Shown: in pieces, positions 35,254-47,759 of the stretch
Layout: each line of letters begins with the position of its first letter
How positions within the stretch are numbered: position 1 is the first letter of the stretch
Source of the DNA: Sphagnum compactum
Taxonomy: Eukaryota; Bryophyta; Sphagnopsida; Sphagnales
Direction of reading: 5' to 3'
Assembly: GCA_965153455.1 (NCBI GenBank)
Contig: OZ234495.1
Location: 16,798,875 to 16,862,874 of the forward strand
Length of the DNA: 64,000 bases
Made by a program: the position numbers and the translations under genes
The notes under the pieces: model-generated
Told to the model about the DNA's origin: nothing
The model's input: only the letters and a program-made list of their open reading frames with translations
Database searches by the model: none

Positions 35254-37480
35254 AAGAATGGACCCACAACCAAAATAAGGGATGTTGTGTTGAGGAAAGG
35301 CTCAACCTCGATTTTCAAAAGAAGATGAAAAATCAAGTGAGTTGATGGCTAATGAACCCTAATTTAATTGGATCGAAAACAAAAGACTCTAACTAAAATT
35401 GAAATAACACAAGGGACAAAAGAAGGTGACAGAACACCAATATGGGAAACTAGAGGAAGGGCAAGGGCCACCAACTTGGGGCAAGGAAGAGGCTGGCCCC
35501 AACAAAGGTGATGACCTCCATTGAAAATAAAAACTAAAATTGAAAATAAAATTTAAAAATAAAACAAGTTTTTCAAGGGAAAAAAAAAAAGTTGAATGGA
35601 CAAAGCAAAAAAGAATATGTAGAAGGAATACAAAAAAACATAATAGAAAAAAACTCACAAAAAAAATTAAAGAAAAAATGTAAAGGAAAATATTCTTAAA
35701 TAGAAAAATCTTACCTAAAAAGATAAGTTCACAACAACACAATGAATAAATGAACTAAAAATAAATGAACTAACTGCCAAGGCTTTGGCAATGGTGATGT
35801 TGTGCAAAACTATTCAATTATCGTTGCACGCTATTGCGAACAAAATATCATGCACTTGCAGGGATGAACTTCTTCTTTAGTACTTATGGCTGGGGGCAAA
35901 AGTAAGTTCCATCCCTTTTTTCTCCTTTCCAATTCACCCCTTTATGCATGACGTTGCATGAGAGGGAAACAAGAGGCAATTGTTGCAGTTAGTTTAATTG
36001 TGGATCAAATTGATTTGACTGAGTATTAACACGGGAAGAAATTGTGGGTTTTTCCACTACCACCCATTGCAATTATTTGTTGAATTTGACCATTGTTTGA
36101 CTTATTATTATAGTGCATAAATAGTAAGTGAAATTGTTTGTTAGTTATTTGTGCATAATTTTCATAATGAAAACTGCCTTTTTCACTAAGATTAGATTTT
36201 GTTGGATTTTCTAATAATGGAAATTTTTTTGACATGGAAAATATCTAAACCCTAAACTTCTTGCAAGAATGCTAATAGTTTTTAGTCATTTAAAAAAAAA
36301 ATTCAATTATTAACATCTAGCATAAGTTGTATTAATAATTGGTAACAAGTGGAGAATATTATTCATAAATTGCATCTTGCACTTACATAAGAAGTCACCT
36401 TATTTTATTTTTAATAATTTCAAATTGTTGATGTGGAAATCAAAGTAACATTTAATTTAATTTACACATTGCATTATAATGGTTAGTGATTTTTTAATAT
36501 CTCTTTAATTATCAACATGGTACATGAATTGAATTGTATTTTTTTATTATGTTGAAACCATTGCTCATGGGTTGCATTTTACACTTATCATAATTTAATA
36601 AAACACATGCAATAGTTTATAAAGACCTCACATCTTTTGAACTATAAACATTTGCAAATGAGTTGAATCATTTATTTTGAATGTGTTATATATATATATA
36701 TATATATATGTAATTGCATTTTGCATTCATCATAATTTTTTAAATGGATATATAAAAACTTGTTATGTTTCACATTTATATTTGAATTAAAGATTAAGTC
36801 AAAATGTTCATATATACAAAATGTAGGGTCCATGTTCACTTATATTTTAAAAAATTAATGTTCAAACTTATACATTTACATAAATTTAAAATTATGTTTT
36901 TGAGATTGTACATTTATGTTATTTAAATTATAAATTACTTAGTGCAACATGTTGTTATCTAAAACAACTAAAAAACATTTCACTAGAAATGTATTAGTCA
37001 ATTAATTTTTTTACCAAAACCATAAGTTACATATTAATGAACTTTGTGCCATTTCACTAAAAACATAGTGGATTTGGGTAGTGGAAAACCCAAGATTTCT
37101 TCTTATGTAAACATCTTTGTTCAAAACATTATATTACCACTCATTAATATTTAAATTTTAATTATGGAATCGATACCTTCCTCCATTGATTATAATAACT
37201 TGCTAGGTTTGTCCAATGAATTGATTCTAGAATCTCCATTGCTGTGGAAATCACAATCAAAACAAAAACCACACACAACCAAACAAATCAAAAAACAAAA
37301 GAAAACAAGAAACTACTAGACAAATAAACAAAAACCAAACAAAAAAAATTGCAAATTAAAATACTAAAAGTACATAACAATAGTACCATACATCAATGAC
37401 AATTTGATTTTAGGTGAACAAAGAGAAAAGAAACAAAGTTCTTTAAAAAAACCAAAGATAATAATAAAAAGAGACTAATT
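35254..37480. other. AT-rich intergenic DNA, no gene seen
   Basis: A-rich blocks (35.5-35.7 kb) and a (TA)n run at 36689-36709 are visible. The 36505-36560 stretch resembles 7160-7215 (see findings). No domain is recognisable in any frame. Confidence 0.45.
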
Positions 37481-37689
37481 ATTTTTTGCCATATCAAAGA
37501 CCATAAGGATTAGGGTTGTAGTCAACATCAAAACTCTACATACATAAGGCCCTCCAAATAAACTAGGGCAAATAAATAAATAAAGGAAAAACACCCGACA
37601 AATGAATAAGAAAAGAAAAAAGAAAGGACCAAAATTTAAACAAAATATAACACTTGCATAATGGGGAGCCTCCCAATGAAGAGAAATCA

Positions 37690-39900
37690 AGAAACCTAGG
37701 ACCTAAACCCATCACCAATAACACAAAGCAAGTCGTCCAAGGAGATGGGCAAAAAACCTAGAAGGACACCAAGCCTAGAAAAGGCCTTTCTTGTTGCCAC
37801 AACTACCTTTTGCAAGATAAGCCATTGTTCCACCTTTTGCTTATAAAATGAATGGAAAATTGAAAGAGGAAGACCTTTAGAGCCCTTTGCTAACCATGCC
37901 ATGTTAGCACATTGATGAAGGAAGTCGTTAGCCTGTTGGTGTAAACATCCAAATATTTCTATTGTTAAAAGGATGAAATCATCCTTAGGGTGTCGACTAT
38001 GATATGACACAACCTTTGCCTAAGTTGTAATCATCACGATGACTCCTAATAAAAAAATAGTTTGTGAAATAAAATCTGCACAAGTCAGGTTAACAATGAC
38101 TATGTTTACCAAAATGCGAATTCCATATGTTATAAGCATTATATGCACTTGTTGTCACAATGAATGGAAAGATGGCACAGGGAGAGCGTGAATTTGTTCA
38201 TGCAAAACATGAACCTGACATCCCTTGTAATGGAAGCGAAAGAATCGTAAACTACACCATGTGTGATAGTGTGATCTCCCCCATGAACACAATGTAATAG
38301 GTGTATATTCCTTGTCGAATATAAGGATTGGCCACATATGCATTGAAAAAGACTTGGAGCTATAGGATGGGAGAAGCCCAATCTAGTGCGTAGTGTTAAA
38401 AAAAAATGTTAAAGGCCATCCTAAAAGATGGGATGATTGGGTGGGCAGAAAGCTAAACACTTGAACCTAGGCCTACGTAAGATCTTAACTGAACATGATG
38501 ACAATCTAAAAATAATTCTAAAATGATGTTAAAAAATGAATGTTCATGCAGGCTCTCCGAATCAATGTTTTCCTAAAGGCGATCCATTCCTCTCTTTGAT
38601 AACTATTTAAATGGAGGGATGGAAGCTTAATTAGTTGGAGGTAGAAGGTCATAAGCTCACATAAGATGAGCTTGGAATGGAAGTGGACTTGGGTTGTTGG
38701 CCCCTATAGCCCCAATAAAAATGGGTAGCCATCTTATAAAAAATTAGATGCTATGATTTGGGCGACAAACCCCCAGCTCCCCAAATACATTGTCAAGGCA
38801 ATAACCTCCATAAAGACAAGACCTATCCCACTTCTAAAGATGGGAAGAGAAATTTGCCGACGAACTAAGGAAGCTTTTAAACATTCCAAATAACCTAGCT
38901 TCAAAAGTTTCCGAAATATGTAGATTAGGGTTGAATTAAAGGAGGCTAGTTGACATTGACAATCCAAGAGTGGGAGGAATGAACAAAAAAGGTAATAAGG
39001 CCTTTGGGCAAAACAACAAGTGAAAATCCCAAATGCCATTGGGACCTAAAAAGGGCATTTATGTGTTAAACATCATTGTGCAAAACATTTTGGAAAAAAA
39101 TGATGTGAAGGAAAGGGATCCCAAAGGATTATTTAAAACCCTAATGCTTCCAATAGGGCTACAAAAAGCTAATGGAATTGAAAACACTAAAGGCAACCCT
39201 GAAGGAGATCAAACAACACACTTACAAAGTTGAATTGTAAGGCCTACCAAATCTAATTGGGGAAAGAAATGATGAAAAACTTGATATGCAACTAAAGTAA
39301 ACCTTATGATGTGGGTGTCATCTATAATGGAAAAAAAAACAAAATGAGAAAAGGTCAGCTGAACTACGAAAGGCATGGAAATGAGCTAGAGCGAAAATAC
39401 GACCACCCATAAGATCCCCCTTATGAGCACCAATGGAGGATTAAATAATAGATAGATCACCGTGAAGATAATGGTGATTAAAGAAAAGAGGGAGTTGTGG
39501 GGCATAAGACAAATGGACAAAAGGTATGAGTCGAGATAATTACCCATCTACAACACACAACTTTTGGAATATAACCCTATGAGAACAATATTGAAACCAT
39601 CTACAATGTCTACTTGCAACACTATTCAATTAAGGTGAACATTTGAGGTTGCCCGAATATCATGCACCATCACCTCACAACTTCCCTTGACTATAACTCC
39701 AAATTAGTGGGGGGACAAATGGGTTGAAAATGCATTGCAAAAATGGAGGTTTTGGTCATGTTCACAAATTGATATAAAACATCGCCTACTGTTATTGGTC
39801 GAATGCCATTAGAAGGTTTGGCAAAAGCTAATAGCCTCACAACACCAAGGGTTCTAATTATATTCCAAGGGATATGCCCAACATCAATATAAGAACAAAC
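37690..39900 (-). pseudogene. Dead non-LTR retrotransposon: reverse transcriptase plus C-terminal zinc-finger/endonuclease-like region
   Basis: Reading down the minus strand with frame changes, collinear blocks are seen. A GIRPITVGDVLYQFV-type RT block lies near 39.8 kb, and an LQVDI-x2-FN-like RT motif A (catalytic Asp) near 39.6 kb. RRQISLPIFRSGIGL...AYLGSW-like sequence is at 38.85-38.95 kb. A zinc-finger-like C-x-CG ... HLL-x-C-x-HG ... H block is at 38.2-38.35 kb, and a decayed 'R-x-D-I/V-V' endonuclease-like segment near 38.1 kb. The C-terminal HPKDDFI...CLHQQANDF lies at 37.75-38.0 kb. Stops and frameshifts throughout make it non-functional. The domain order resembles non-LTR elements with a C-terminal restriction-enzyme-like endonuclease; that class label is inference. 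Confidence 0.6.
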
Positions 39901-40333
39901 TAAAAATAACTAAAAAAAGTTGTTAATTAAGTCTTTTGAGTCAAATAAATTTTGAAAGTGTACAAATACCATGCTTGAAGGCCCACCAACTAAAAGGTCA
40001 GTCGAATAGATGAATGTTGTTTTGACCATGTTTAAAGAAAAATCCAAATCTGCTTTTAGCTATAATTCTATCAAAAAAATTGAACATGGCAATGATGAAT
40101 GGGGAGGATGAAGAGCTTACAAAAAGACAATGAAAAGGCTAAAGTTAGGGCTTAGGGGGTAAGGCTTTTGTGGCACGACCATACTCCCATGTTCCCTTTA
40201 AGGCTGAACTTTGGTGAAGGTGATGGGGCCTTGAGTGGGAAAAAAGGATGGGGTTTCCAAAGGAAAGGCACCATCTAAATAAGGGGTATTAAAAGTAAAA
40301 CAACTATTAAGGCTTAAGTGGACATAATAAATG

Positions 40334-40950
40334 TGTGATGAATGTGAATATTAAACACCATCTTTCAATATATGGAATTTATCCATAGTGTTCATCCATA
40401 ACTATTAGTTATGTCTTAGTTAAATTTTAGTTAAGTTTCAATTAATTCTTAGTTAAGTCCAAGTTAACTCCTATTTAAGTCCTAGTTAATTTTTAATTAA
40501 ATCCTAATTAAGTTTGAGTTAAGTTTTAATTAACTTTAGTTAAGTTTCAATTAGTTCTAGTTGAATTTTAGTTAATTCATAATCAATTTTTAGTTATGAA
40601 GGTTTTCAAAAGCTTCCTTATTTGATGCACACATAAAAGCCTCCTTAAAAATTTCTTTGAGCTAGGTCCCCAAAAGAGTAGGACATTTCATTTCTTTTAG
40701 TATATTCAACACCAGTTTTAGGCATGATTTTGCTTCATAACCTTGTCATGTTTTTTTCATGTTCATGTTTACATATGTTAGTATAATAAAGATTTGTTTT
40801 CATGTTTGTTTTTCACATTTCGTGTTTTTGTTTTTAGTTCTTGTGTTCTTGTTTTTGAATCACATAATCTTGTTTTGTTCCTTGTTTGGAAGTTAAACAA
40901 GTAGACATTTTTAAAATTTTTTGTTCTAGTGGCTTTTCATGTCCTTGACA
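40334..40950 (+). repeat. 5' LTR of the chromovirus
   Basis: Begins TGTGATGAATG and ends TTGACA, about 617 bp. It shares long stretches with 46182-46761, including the CACCATCTTTCAATA-type start, the tract of TTAGTTAAGT repeats and the TAGGTCCCCAAAAG block. Many substitutions separate the two LTRs, so the insertion is old. Confidence 0.8.
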
Positions 40951-41149
40951 ATTTGAATAAACTCCATTAAGTCAACGTCTATTTTTGTATCTATAAAACA
41001 TTTAGGAGTTAGATTTTTTCAAAGGAAATATTTTTAGGAAGTTACGAATTATCCATTTCTTGTTGATTGAAGTTGTGGATTACCCACCTTTTGTTGGTGT
41101 CATATTTCACAATGTTCATCATATCTACATCCAAGGAGGAAGTCCTTGT

Positions 41150-42511
41150 TGTCCTTCAGAATCTTAAACATGAATATTAAGCATTTCGTGAATTTGTTTA
41201 TCATTTGTAAAACCAATCAAGTTTCGACCTTCCTAAGATGCGTTTTAACAACACAACCCCAACCAAAAGAGCCATGAATCAGTTAACCTAACAACTTTGA
41301 TAACACACATTCAAAGTTTCAAGGTTTTATCAACCAAGTGTGTTTGGTCATTTGATTTCATCTTCATCGATATCTAACCAGCCTAACTCAAGTTGGACTC
41401 ATTGGCACCTTATTGTTAGGCATGACCCTTTCTTGTTTCACACCTTTGTTGGAACATCAATCACCTTTGTTCAACAACTTTGAAATGTTTTTTGAAAAGT
41501 TTAATGCCACCTTTGGAGATTGGGACAAAGAACGCATATTTAACATTAAAATATGATATTTTTGTCAAGGATCATGTTTAGTTGCGGTATATGCATTGGA
41601 GTTTAGACAATTGGCTTACGATATTTCATGGGGTGAAGAAATGCTAGTAAGTTAGTTCTAGTTTGGGCTACAAGGTGATGTGAAGGACTTACTATTCACC
41701 TTGCTAGGCCTTTCAACATTAAGTTAAGCCATTGCGCAAGTTGTTTGATGTGAACAACAAGTTTTTCGAAAGTTGACAAAAAAGGTGCCATGAACCCACA
41801 TTGACAACACAAAGGAGTTTTGCACCATCAATAACACAAAAGAGTTTTACACCATCTTCAACACAAAAGAATTTTCCACATGTAATGCTAGCCTAGCCTT
41901 CGGTAACCTCACCAAAAGACGACTCCATGCAAATTGATAAGACAAAATTCAAACCCTTCACGAAGCAAGAAAAACAACGTCGACGTACAAATAATCTTTG
42001 TTTGTATTGTGGAAAACTAAGTCATGTTGCTTGTGAGTGTCCAAAGAAGCGTGGACCACATGCAACACATGCCATTTTTGTTATTAATCCACAACTAGAG
42101 GAGTTGAGAAACAAACATGTCTAATTTTAATAGGGATCGTGAAGTTGGACTTTGATGCGTCGTGTAATGAAGGTGGTCCCAAACTATTTTCAAACTGAAC
42201 ACCATATTTTTTAGTACTAATCATTGTCAAATGTAGTAAAACTTGTGACGATGGAGGCCCAAACACTTCTTGATTTTGGTGCATTAACATGTTTTATGGA
42301 CAAGGAATTGGTGTAACAATACAAGTTGGCTTTAGTGAAAAAAAGCACATTAGTGTCAGTGAGGTCATTTATAGTTGAAGTTTTTCATTAAGACAAGTCA
42401 CCCATGAAACCAAAACATTAGTTGTTACCATTAGTTCGCACACCAGTAAGGTTGTTTGCAATGTCATTTCATCTCCAAGAAATCATGTCATCATTGGACT
42501 GTCTTAGCTTG
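41150..42511 (+). pseudogene. Chromovirus gag and protease remnant
   Basis: A zinc knuckle CLYCGKLSHVACEC (C-x2-C-x4-H-x4-C, about 41998-42040) marks the end of gag. Downstream, a protease-like D-x-G motif (DFG where DSG/DTG is usual) occurs near 42265. Frames are broken by stops. The remnant continues after the nested LTR. Confidence 0.65.
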
Positions 42512-42965
42512 TGTCACGACCACGAAAACCTATAAGAATAAAAATTAAACCAAGGACACAACAAGAAAAACAAATCACAAAAAATGCAAACCTAAGTCTA
42601 ATCCAAGACTATAAACATAAAGACGCAAGGCAAGAACACAATATATGCTAAAAGATGATTCAAATAAAACTTTATTTTGATAATGTATGAAAATGAAGGT
42701 TATGACAATAAAGCGTACCCAAAACTGATATTAAACAAATTAAAGGTAATGGGAGGGTTTACTCCTATTTATACTTCATTGGGGACCTAGTTCAAAGAAA
42801 CTTCCATAAAGGCTTCCATGTGTGCACTGACCAAAGAAACCTCTCACCTAACTAATAGTGAACTAAGAGTTAATTAAGAGTTAATGATGATGTAAACGAT
42901 GATGCATGCGACTATATTGGTGTAAACGATGATGGAAACAATAATGCATGGTGGTGTCTGTGATA
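42512..42965 (-). mobile_element. Solo LTR of a related element, inserted in reverse orientation
   Basis: It starts TGTCACGACC on the plus strand and ends near TGTGATA. Near-matching 5-bp flanks GCTTG (42507-42511) and ACTTG (42966-42970) fit a target duplication. Read on the minus strand it has the same LTR landmarks as the host element, in order: a start with CACCACC, TAGTTCAC-type repeats, GAACTAGGTCCCCAA, then TATAAATAGGAGTA (a likely TATA region). Host coding similarity stops at its left edge and resumes at its right edge, which supports a clean insertion followed by LTR-LTR recombination. Confidence 0.75.
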
Positions 42966-44660
42966 ACTTGTTTTACATAATCCACGAGAGAATTGGCATA
43001 TGAGGAGTCTTCATTTTGAAACAACACAACACAAGACCTTAAAGGGTGAAACCTTTGTCAGAAGCATGCAAAATTTGAAACACCAAGGAAACTTTGGTGG
43101 TACTAGAAGGCCTAAGTGTCTCAAGCCTTTGTTCGTTGGAATAAAAAAATTTCATGAAAGCTGCCACGAGAGGAGATGCATTTTTTATTTCTATTCTTCC
43201 TTCATTAGATGTTGAACCACATCCACATGAAAGTCCTTCCTAGTACCAAGAATTCAAAGATGTGTTTAAGAAAAAAAATGTAGACACCTTGCCTAAACAT
43301 CAACCATACAACTGTGCCATTAATCTTGTGGAAGGAACGCAACCTCCATTTGAACCCATCTACAATTTGTCACAAGATGAACTTGTAGCGCTTCGTGAAT
43401 ACATCGATGAAAACTTCAAGAAAAGGTTCAATTGACATTTCAAGTCTTTAGTTGGTGCCCCAATCCTATTTGTTAATAATAAAGATGGTTCCCTTTGAAT
43501 GTGTGTCAATTACCATGGGCTTAATCGACTCACCATCAATAATTAGTACCCGTTGCCCCTAATATCAAGGTTGTTAGACCAGCTTAGTCATGCCAAGGTG
43601 TACACCAAGATCGATCTACGTGAATCATACAATTTGATGCACATTCGAAAAGGCGATGAATGGAAGATGAAGTTGAAAATTCGTGACAACCATTTTGAAT
43701 ATGTTGTGATGCGATTTGGCCTTACTAATGTACCTGCAGTTTTTCGACATCTGATGAACAATGTCTTTCATGAATATTTGGACAATTTTGTGGTCTGTTA
43801 CATCGATGACATCTTCATTTTCTCAAAGAACATGGAAGACCATGAACGCCATGTACGTTTGGTTCTAGAAAAGCTTCGAGAGGTTGGACTTCATGCCAAA
43901 TTAGAGAAGTGTGAATTCCATCAATTTGAAGTGGAATTTTTGGGTTACGTCATCTTTAAAGATGGCCTTTGCATGGATCTTCATAAGGTTCAAACAAATG
44001 TTGATTGGGTTATCTTAGTTTCTGTTCGAAATATCCAATGTTTTTTTGGATTTGCTAACTTTTATCGATGTTCCATTGCCCACTATTTTTCAATAGTGGC
44101 CTTTCTTACTCGGTTGATTAGGAAGCATCGACCTTTTTCTTGGGCAGTTGAAGTTGATAATTCCTTTCAATCTTTGAAAACTTTTTCCATGACTTCCCCA
44201 TTTTGGTTCATGTGGGCCCTTTTAAACCTTTTGTTTTAAAGACGGATGCTTTTGATTTTATTATAGGTGTCGTGTTCTCACAACTTGAAAAAAACAAACT
44301 TTTTCATCCTATTGACTTCCATTCTCGTAAGTTTTCTCCTATGGAGATTAATTATGATATTCATCATAAAGAACTTCTAGCCATCATGAATGCCTTTGAC
44401 GAGTGGCGTCATTTGTTTGAAGGAGCTCAACATGAAATCATTGTGTATTCAGACCATAAAAACTTGTAGTATTTCATGACAACTCGTGTTTTGAATTAAT
44501 GCCAAGTACGATTCCAGTTTGTCATCACATATTGCCCTAGGGGCTAATAAGGGAAACCTGATGTGTTGTCTCGTTGCTCATACCTCTCGCTTAAAGAAGG
44601 AGATGCCGCCTATGAATAACAAGCTAATGTCATTCTCAAACCTAAACATTTTCAACTTCA
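42966..44660 (+). pseudogene. Chromovirus reverse transcriptase and RNase H remnant
   Basis: The longest frame, 43553-44239, holds RT with VVCYIDDIFIFS (YIDD catalytic pair) and GLHAKLEKCEF. It overlaps the next frame (44203-44469), which holds RNase H with LKTDAFDF, ELLAIMNAF and SDHKNL (Asp, Glu, Asp ligands). A frameshift separates the two and a stop follows the RNase H block. Upstream of 43553 the RT N-terminus is visible in other frames with stops. Confidence 0.8.
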
Positions 44661-44879
44661 AGTGTTGTCAATAATTCTTGATGACACAACCCTTCTATAT
44701 CAAATTCATGAAAATTTGAAAAAGGATCCTTTTGTTATTGGCATCCCAAGGTTAATTAAGGAGTGATCATCAAATCTAAGATTTTTTTAGTGATCATGTT
44801 AAATTTGAGTTTCAAGATGGTTTATTTTATCGTGATGATTTTTTGTATATTCCTCTCATGGCCCTATGCAACTTCAAGT

Positions 44880-46121
44880 TTTTTAGGCTAGGTAGGATGC
44901 TTTGGTTATAGGCCATTTTGGATTCAACAAAACCATGGAGTTAATTTTTCGAGATTATTGTTGGCCATCGTTTTGGAAGTATCTAAAGGAATTTGTCGGA
45001 TCTTGTGATGTTATGTTCAAGCAAAAAATCAGCATCATTGCTTTCATGATCTCTTTCAACCATTATCAATCCCTACATTCCCATTGTTTTCAATTTCCAT
45101 GGACTTTATCACAAACCTTTCACCTTTTAATTCTTTTGACTCAATCTTGGTGGTGGTGGACCATTTAACGAAGATGGTTCATTTCATTTTGTGTACCAAA
45201 GTAATAACTAGCGAAGGAATAACCAAGTTATTCCTTGATCATGTTTTTCAGTATCATGGTCTTTTTGAAAATATCATTTTTGATTGTGGGCTTCAATTTG
45301 CATCTAAATTTTGGAAGTAACTTTTTAAACTTTTAGGTGTGAAAGTGAAGTTGTCATCAACTTTCCACCCCTAGACGGATGGGAAAATAGAATGAATCAA
45401 TAAAGTCTTAGAGCAATATTTATAATGCACAACCAATTATCATCAAAATAATTGGTAAAAACTTTTGGCCATGGTAGAGTTTGCCTATAATAATACAATG
45501 CATTCATCAACCTAACAAATACTTTTTTTTACAAATCATGGTTTACACCCCAAGTTTGACATTCAATGTGTGCACAAAGTCATGAATCTAACAATTAAGG
45601 ATTGAGCCATGTGGTTAGTAGATGTTTAAACTCAACTTGTATCCAAACTTGAAGAAACACAAAGACGATACAAGGAAAATGCTAATGAAGATCGAAAAGA
45701 AGAACCTAGTTTCAAGGTTGGGGATTAAGTTTGGTTTCGACGACAACTTATCAAAACAACAAGGCCATTAGAAAAGTTAGATCATTAGAGGCTAGGTCCA
45801 TTCCTCATTGTGACACAAATCAATGTCATGGCTTTCCAACTCAAGCTTCCAGGTTCTATGAAAATCTATCATGTGTTTCATGCTTCCTTATTGGAACCTA
45901 ACCACATGTTTACCATTCTAAAAAAAATCCATGATCCCCCTCCACCTATTAAAATCGATGGTGAACAAAAATATAAAGTGGAGGACATTTTAGATTCAAG
46001 GATATTTAATTGTCAACTCCAATATCTTATTCATTGGCATGGGTATGATGTGAGCGAACACATTTGGGAACCAATAAAAAACTTATCGAATGCCATGGAG
46101 AAGGTGCATGAGTTTCATTAA
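44880..46121 (+). pseudogene. Chromovirus integrase and chromodomain remnant
   Basis: The HHCC-type region (GHFGFNKTMEL...YCWP...SCDVM) keeps the first Cys of the CxxC pair but has Met in place of the second. Core residues are visible as SMDFITNL (Asp), IIFDCG (Asp) and a DGKIE block (Glu) across three frames. The final frame, 45810-46121, carries the chromodomain YKVEDILDSR ... YLIHWHGYDVSEHIWEP. Confidence 0.8.
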
Positions 46122-46181
46122 TGATATCCAAACAAACCCAAGTCCGTTCCTTGTGGAATTCATCATTAGAAAGGGAGGTGA

Positions 46182-46761
46182 TGTGACAAATGCACTGACA
46201 CCATCTTCCAATAGATGGAATTCATCCATAATGTTCATCCATGATTCTTAATTAAAATTTAGTTAAAATTTAATTAAAATCGAATTGATTATTAGTTAAG
46301 TCCTAATTAGGTTTTAATTAAATTTTAATTAATTTTTAGTTAAATCTTGTTAAATCCTAGTTAAATTTGAGTTAACTTTCAATCAGGTTTCAGTTAATTC
46401 ATAGTTGACTTTTAGTTAAAAAGCTTCTCAAAAAACCTTTTTACTTGGAAGCTTCCTTGAGCTAGGTCTCCAAAGGGGTATAAATAGGAGTAGGAACTCT
46501 CATTTCCTTCAATTGTTCAACACCAATCTTAGCCATGATCTTGTATCATAACCTTATCATGTTCTTTTCATGTTCATGTTTGCATATGTTAATATAATAA
46601 ATATTCATTTTCATGTTCGTTTTGCACATCTCGTGTTCTTGTTCTTAGTTCTTGTGTTCTTGTTTTTGAATCACATAATTTTGTTTTGTTCTTTGTTTGG
46701 AATTTAAACAAGTAGACCTTTCCTTTAACTTTTGTTCTCGTAGTTTTTCATGTCTTTGATA
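46182..46761 (+). repeat. 3' LTR of the chromovirus
   Basis: Begins TGTGACAAATG right after the polypurine tract and ends TTTGATA before AAATG. About 580 bp. It carries TATAAATAGGAGTAGG at about 46479-46494, a likely LTR promoter TATA region. Confidence 0.8.
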
Positions 46762-46791
46762 AAATGTTCCATTTGAAATTCCTTTCAATCG

Positions 46792-47320
46792 CTAATTTTT
46801 TTTTTTGTAATTGAGTCTTAGTCTCCCTATGCCCAACCTTCCCCTTAAGCAAGCAAGAAAAGGCATCATTGGGGGAAAAATAGAAAAATATGTTATGCAA
46901 CAACATTGTTCAGGTCTTGTGTTATGCAATTTAAAGGAAATCTGAATGCCAATTACACCTTTTGCTTTAAAACAACTAGGATGCATGAATGTAATTGAAA
47001 TTTGGGGAACCCCAACAAAAAAGTTCCAAGGGGATCCAAATTCAACATCCACATTGGAACTTTTAGAAGATGGCAAGGGGCTTGGAGAAATGGGACTCCA
47101 TCGCTTCCACTTAAGGAACTAGCTTAAAAAGTCTAACACCATTTTTAATGGCACACCAAGTTGAAACGTGTAAATAACCATCACAATTAAAACATGTGTA
47201 TTACATTAAGCAAAGGTTTGACTTATACTCTTGACATGCAATGAAAGTACCATCGACCCATAAGATGGGACGAGATTGAAACAAAAGTTGTAACAACACA
47301 AGGGAAAAAGGGAAGAGCTA
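46792..47320 (-). pseudogene. Transposon gag-like remnant with a zinc knuckle
   Basis: On the minus strand near 47.17 kb a perfect C-x2-C-x4-H-x4-C knuckle (CFNCDGYLHVSTWC) appears, preceded by a VDGTF-type block as in ORF1 gag of plant LINEs. A 94-codon frame (47076-46792) follows. It may be the 5' part of the minus-strand non-LTR element at 37.7-39.9 kb, split by the chromovirus insertion. That link is inference. Confidence 0.4.
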
Positions 47321-47759
47321 AAACAACAAAATGAAACCCTTATGAAAAGACAATAAGCTAAGGAGCCTCTAATAAGGGCATGGGTGGAGGAAAGGAGCTA
47401 CGGGACACATTTCTTATAGGAGGAAAAAACCTTCATAAAATAAATTGACACCCATACAACACAAGTTAAAGAAAAAGGAAGACCCAAAAATACCTAGCAC
47501 ACAAGTGTAGACCACCAAATGAGAAACTGAAATGAACCTTTCGTCCTGCATCCTTGAACAACCTTCAAAATACATGTTTCAAACACCTCAAAAATTTGTG
47601 AACAACTAAATGACGATGTTCTATGATGTTATGTCAATGCTTCTAAATGTTCCACCGACATTCCATTGACACTCCATGTTCCATCGACACTCCTCAAAAA
47701 TCGGTAAACATTTGATGACTTTCACTAACACATTCAAAAACATTACTTGGTTTAGTCAC

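Larger units (their letters stand above)
40329..46766 (+). mobile_element. Ty3/gypsy chromovirus (LTR retrotransposon), degenerate
   Basis: The element runs from 40334 to 46761, with the 5-bp target duplication AAATG on both sides (40329-40333 and 46762-46766). The order gag zinc knuckle, protease, RT, RNase H, integrase, chromodomain identifies a chromovirus. Chromodomains of this clade guide integration to chromatin in known members. Internal stops and frameshifts in every domain show it is dead. No convincing primer-binding site is seen after the 5' LTR; a purine-rich AGAAAGGGAGGTGA lies just before the 3' LTR as polypurine tract. A solo LTR is nested inside at 42512-42965. Confidence 0.85.
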
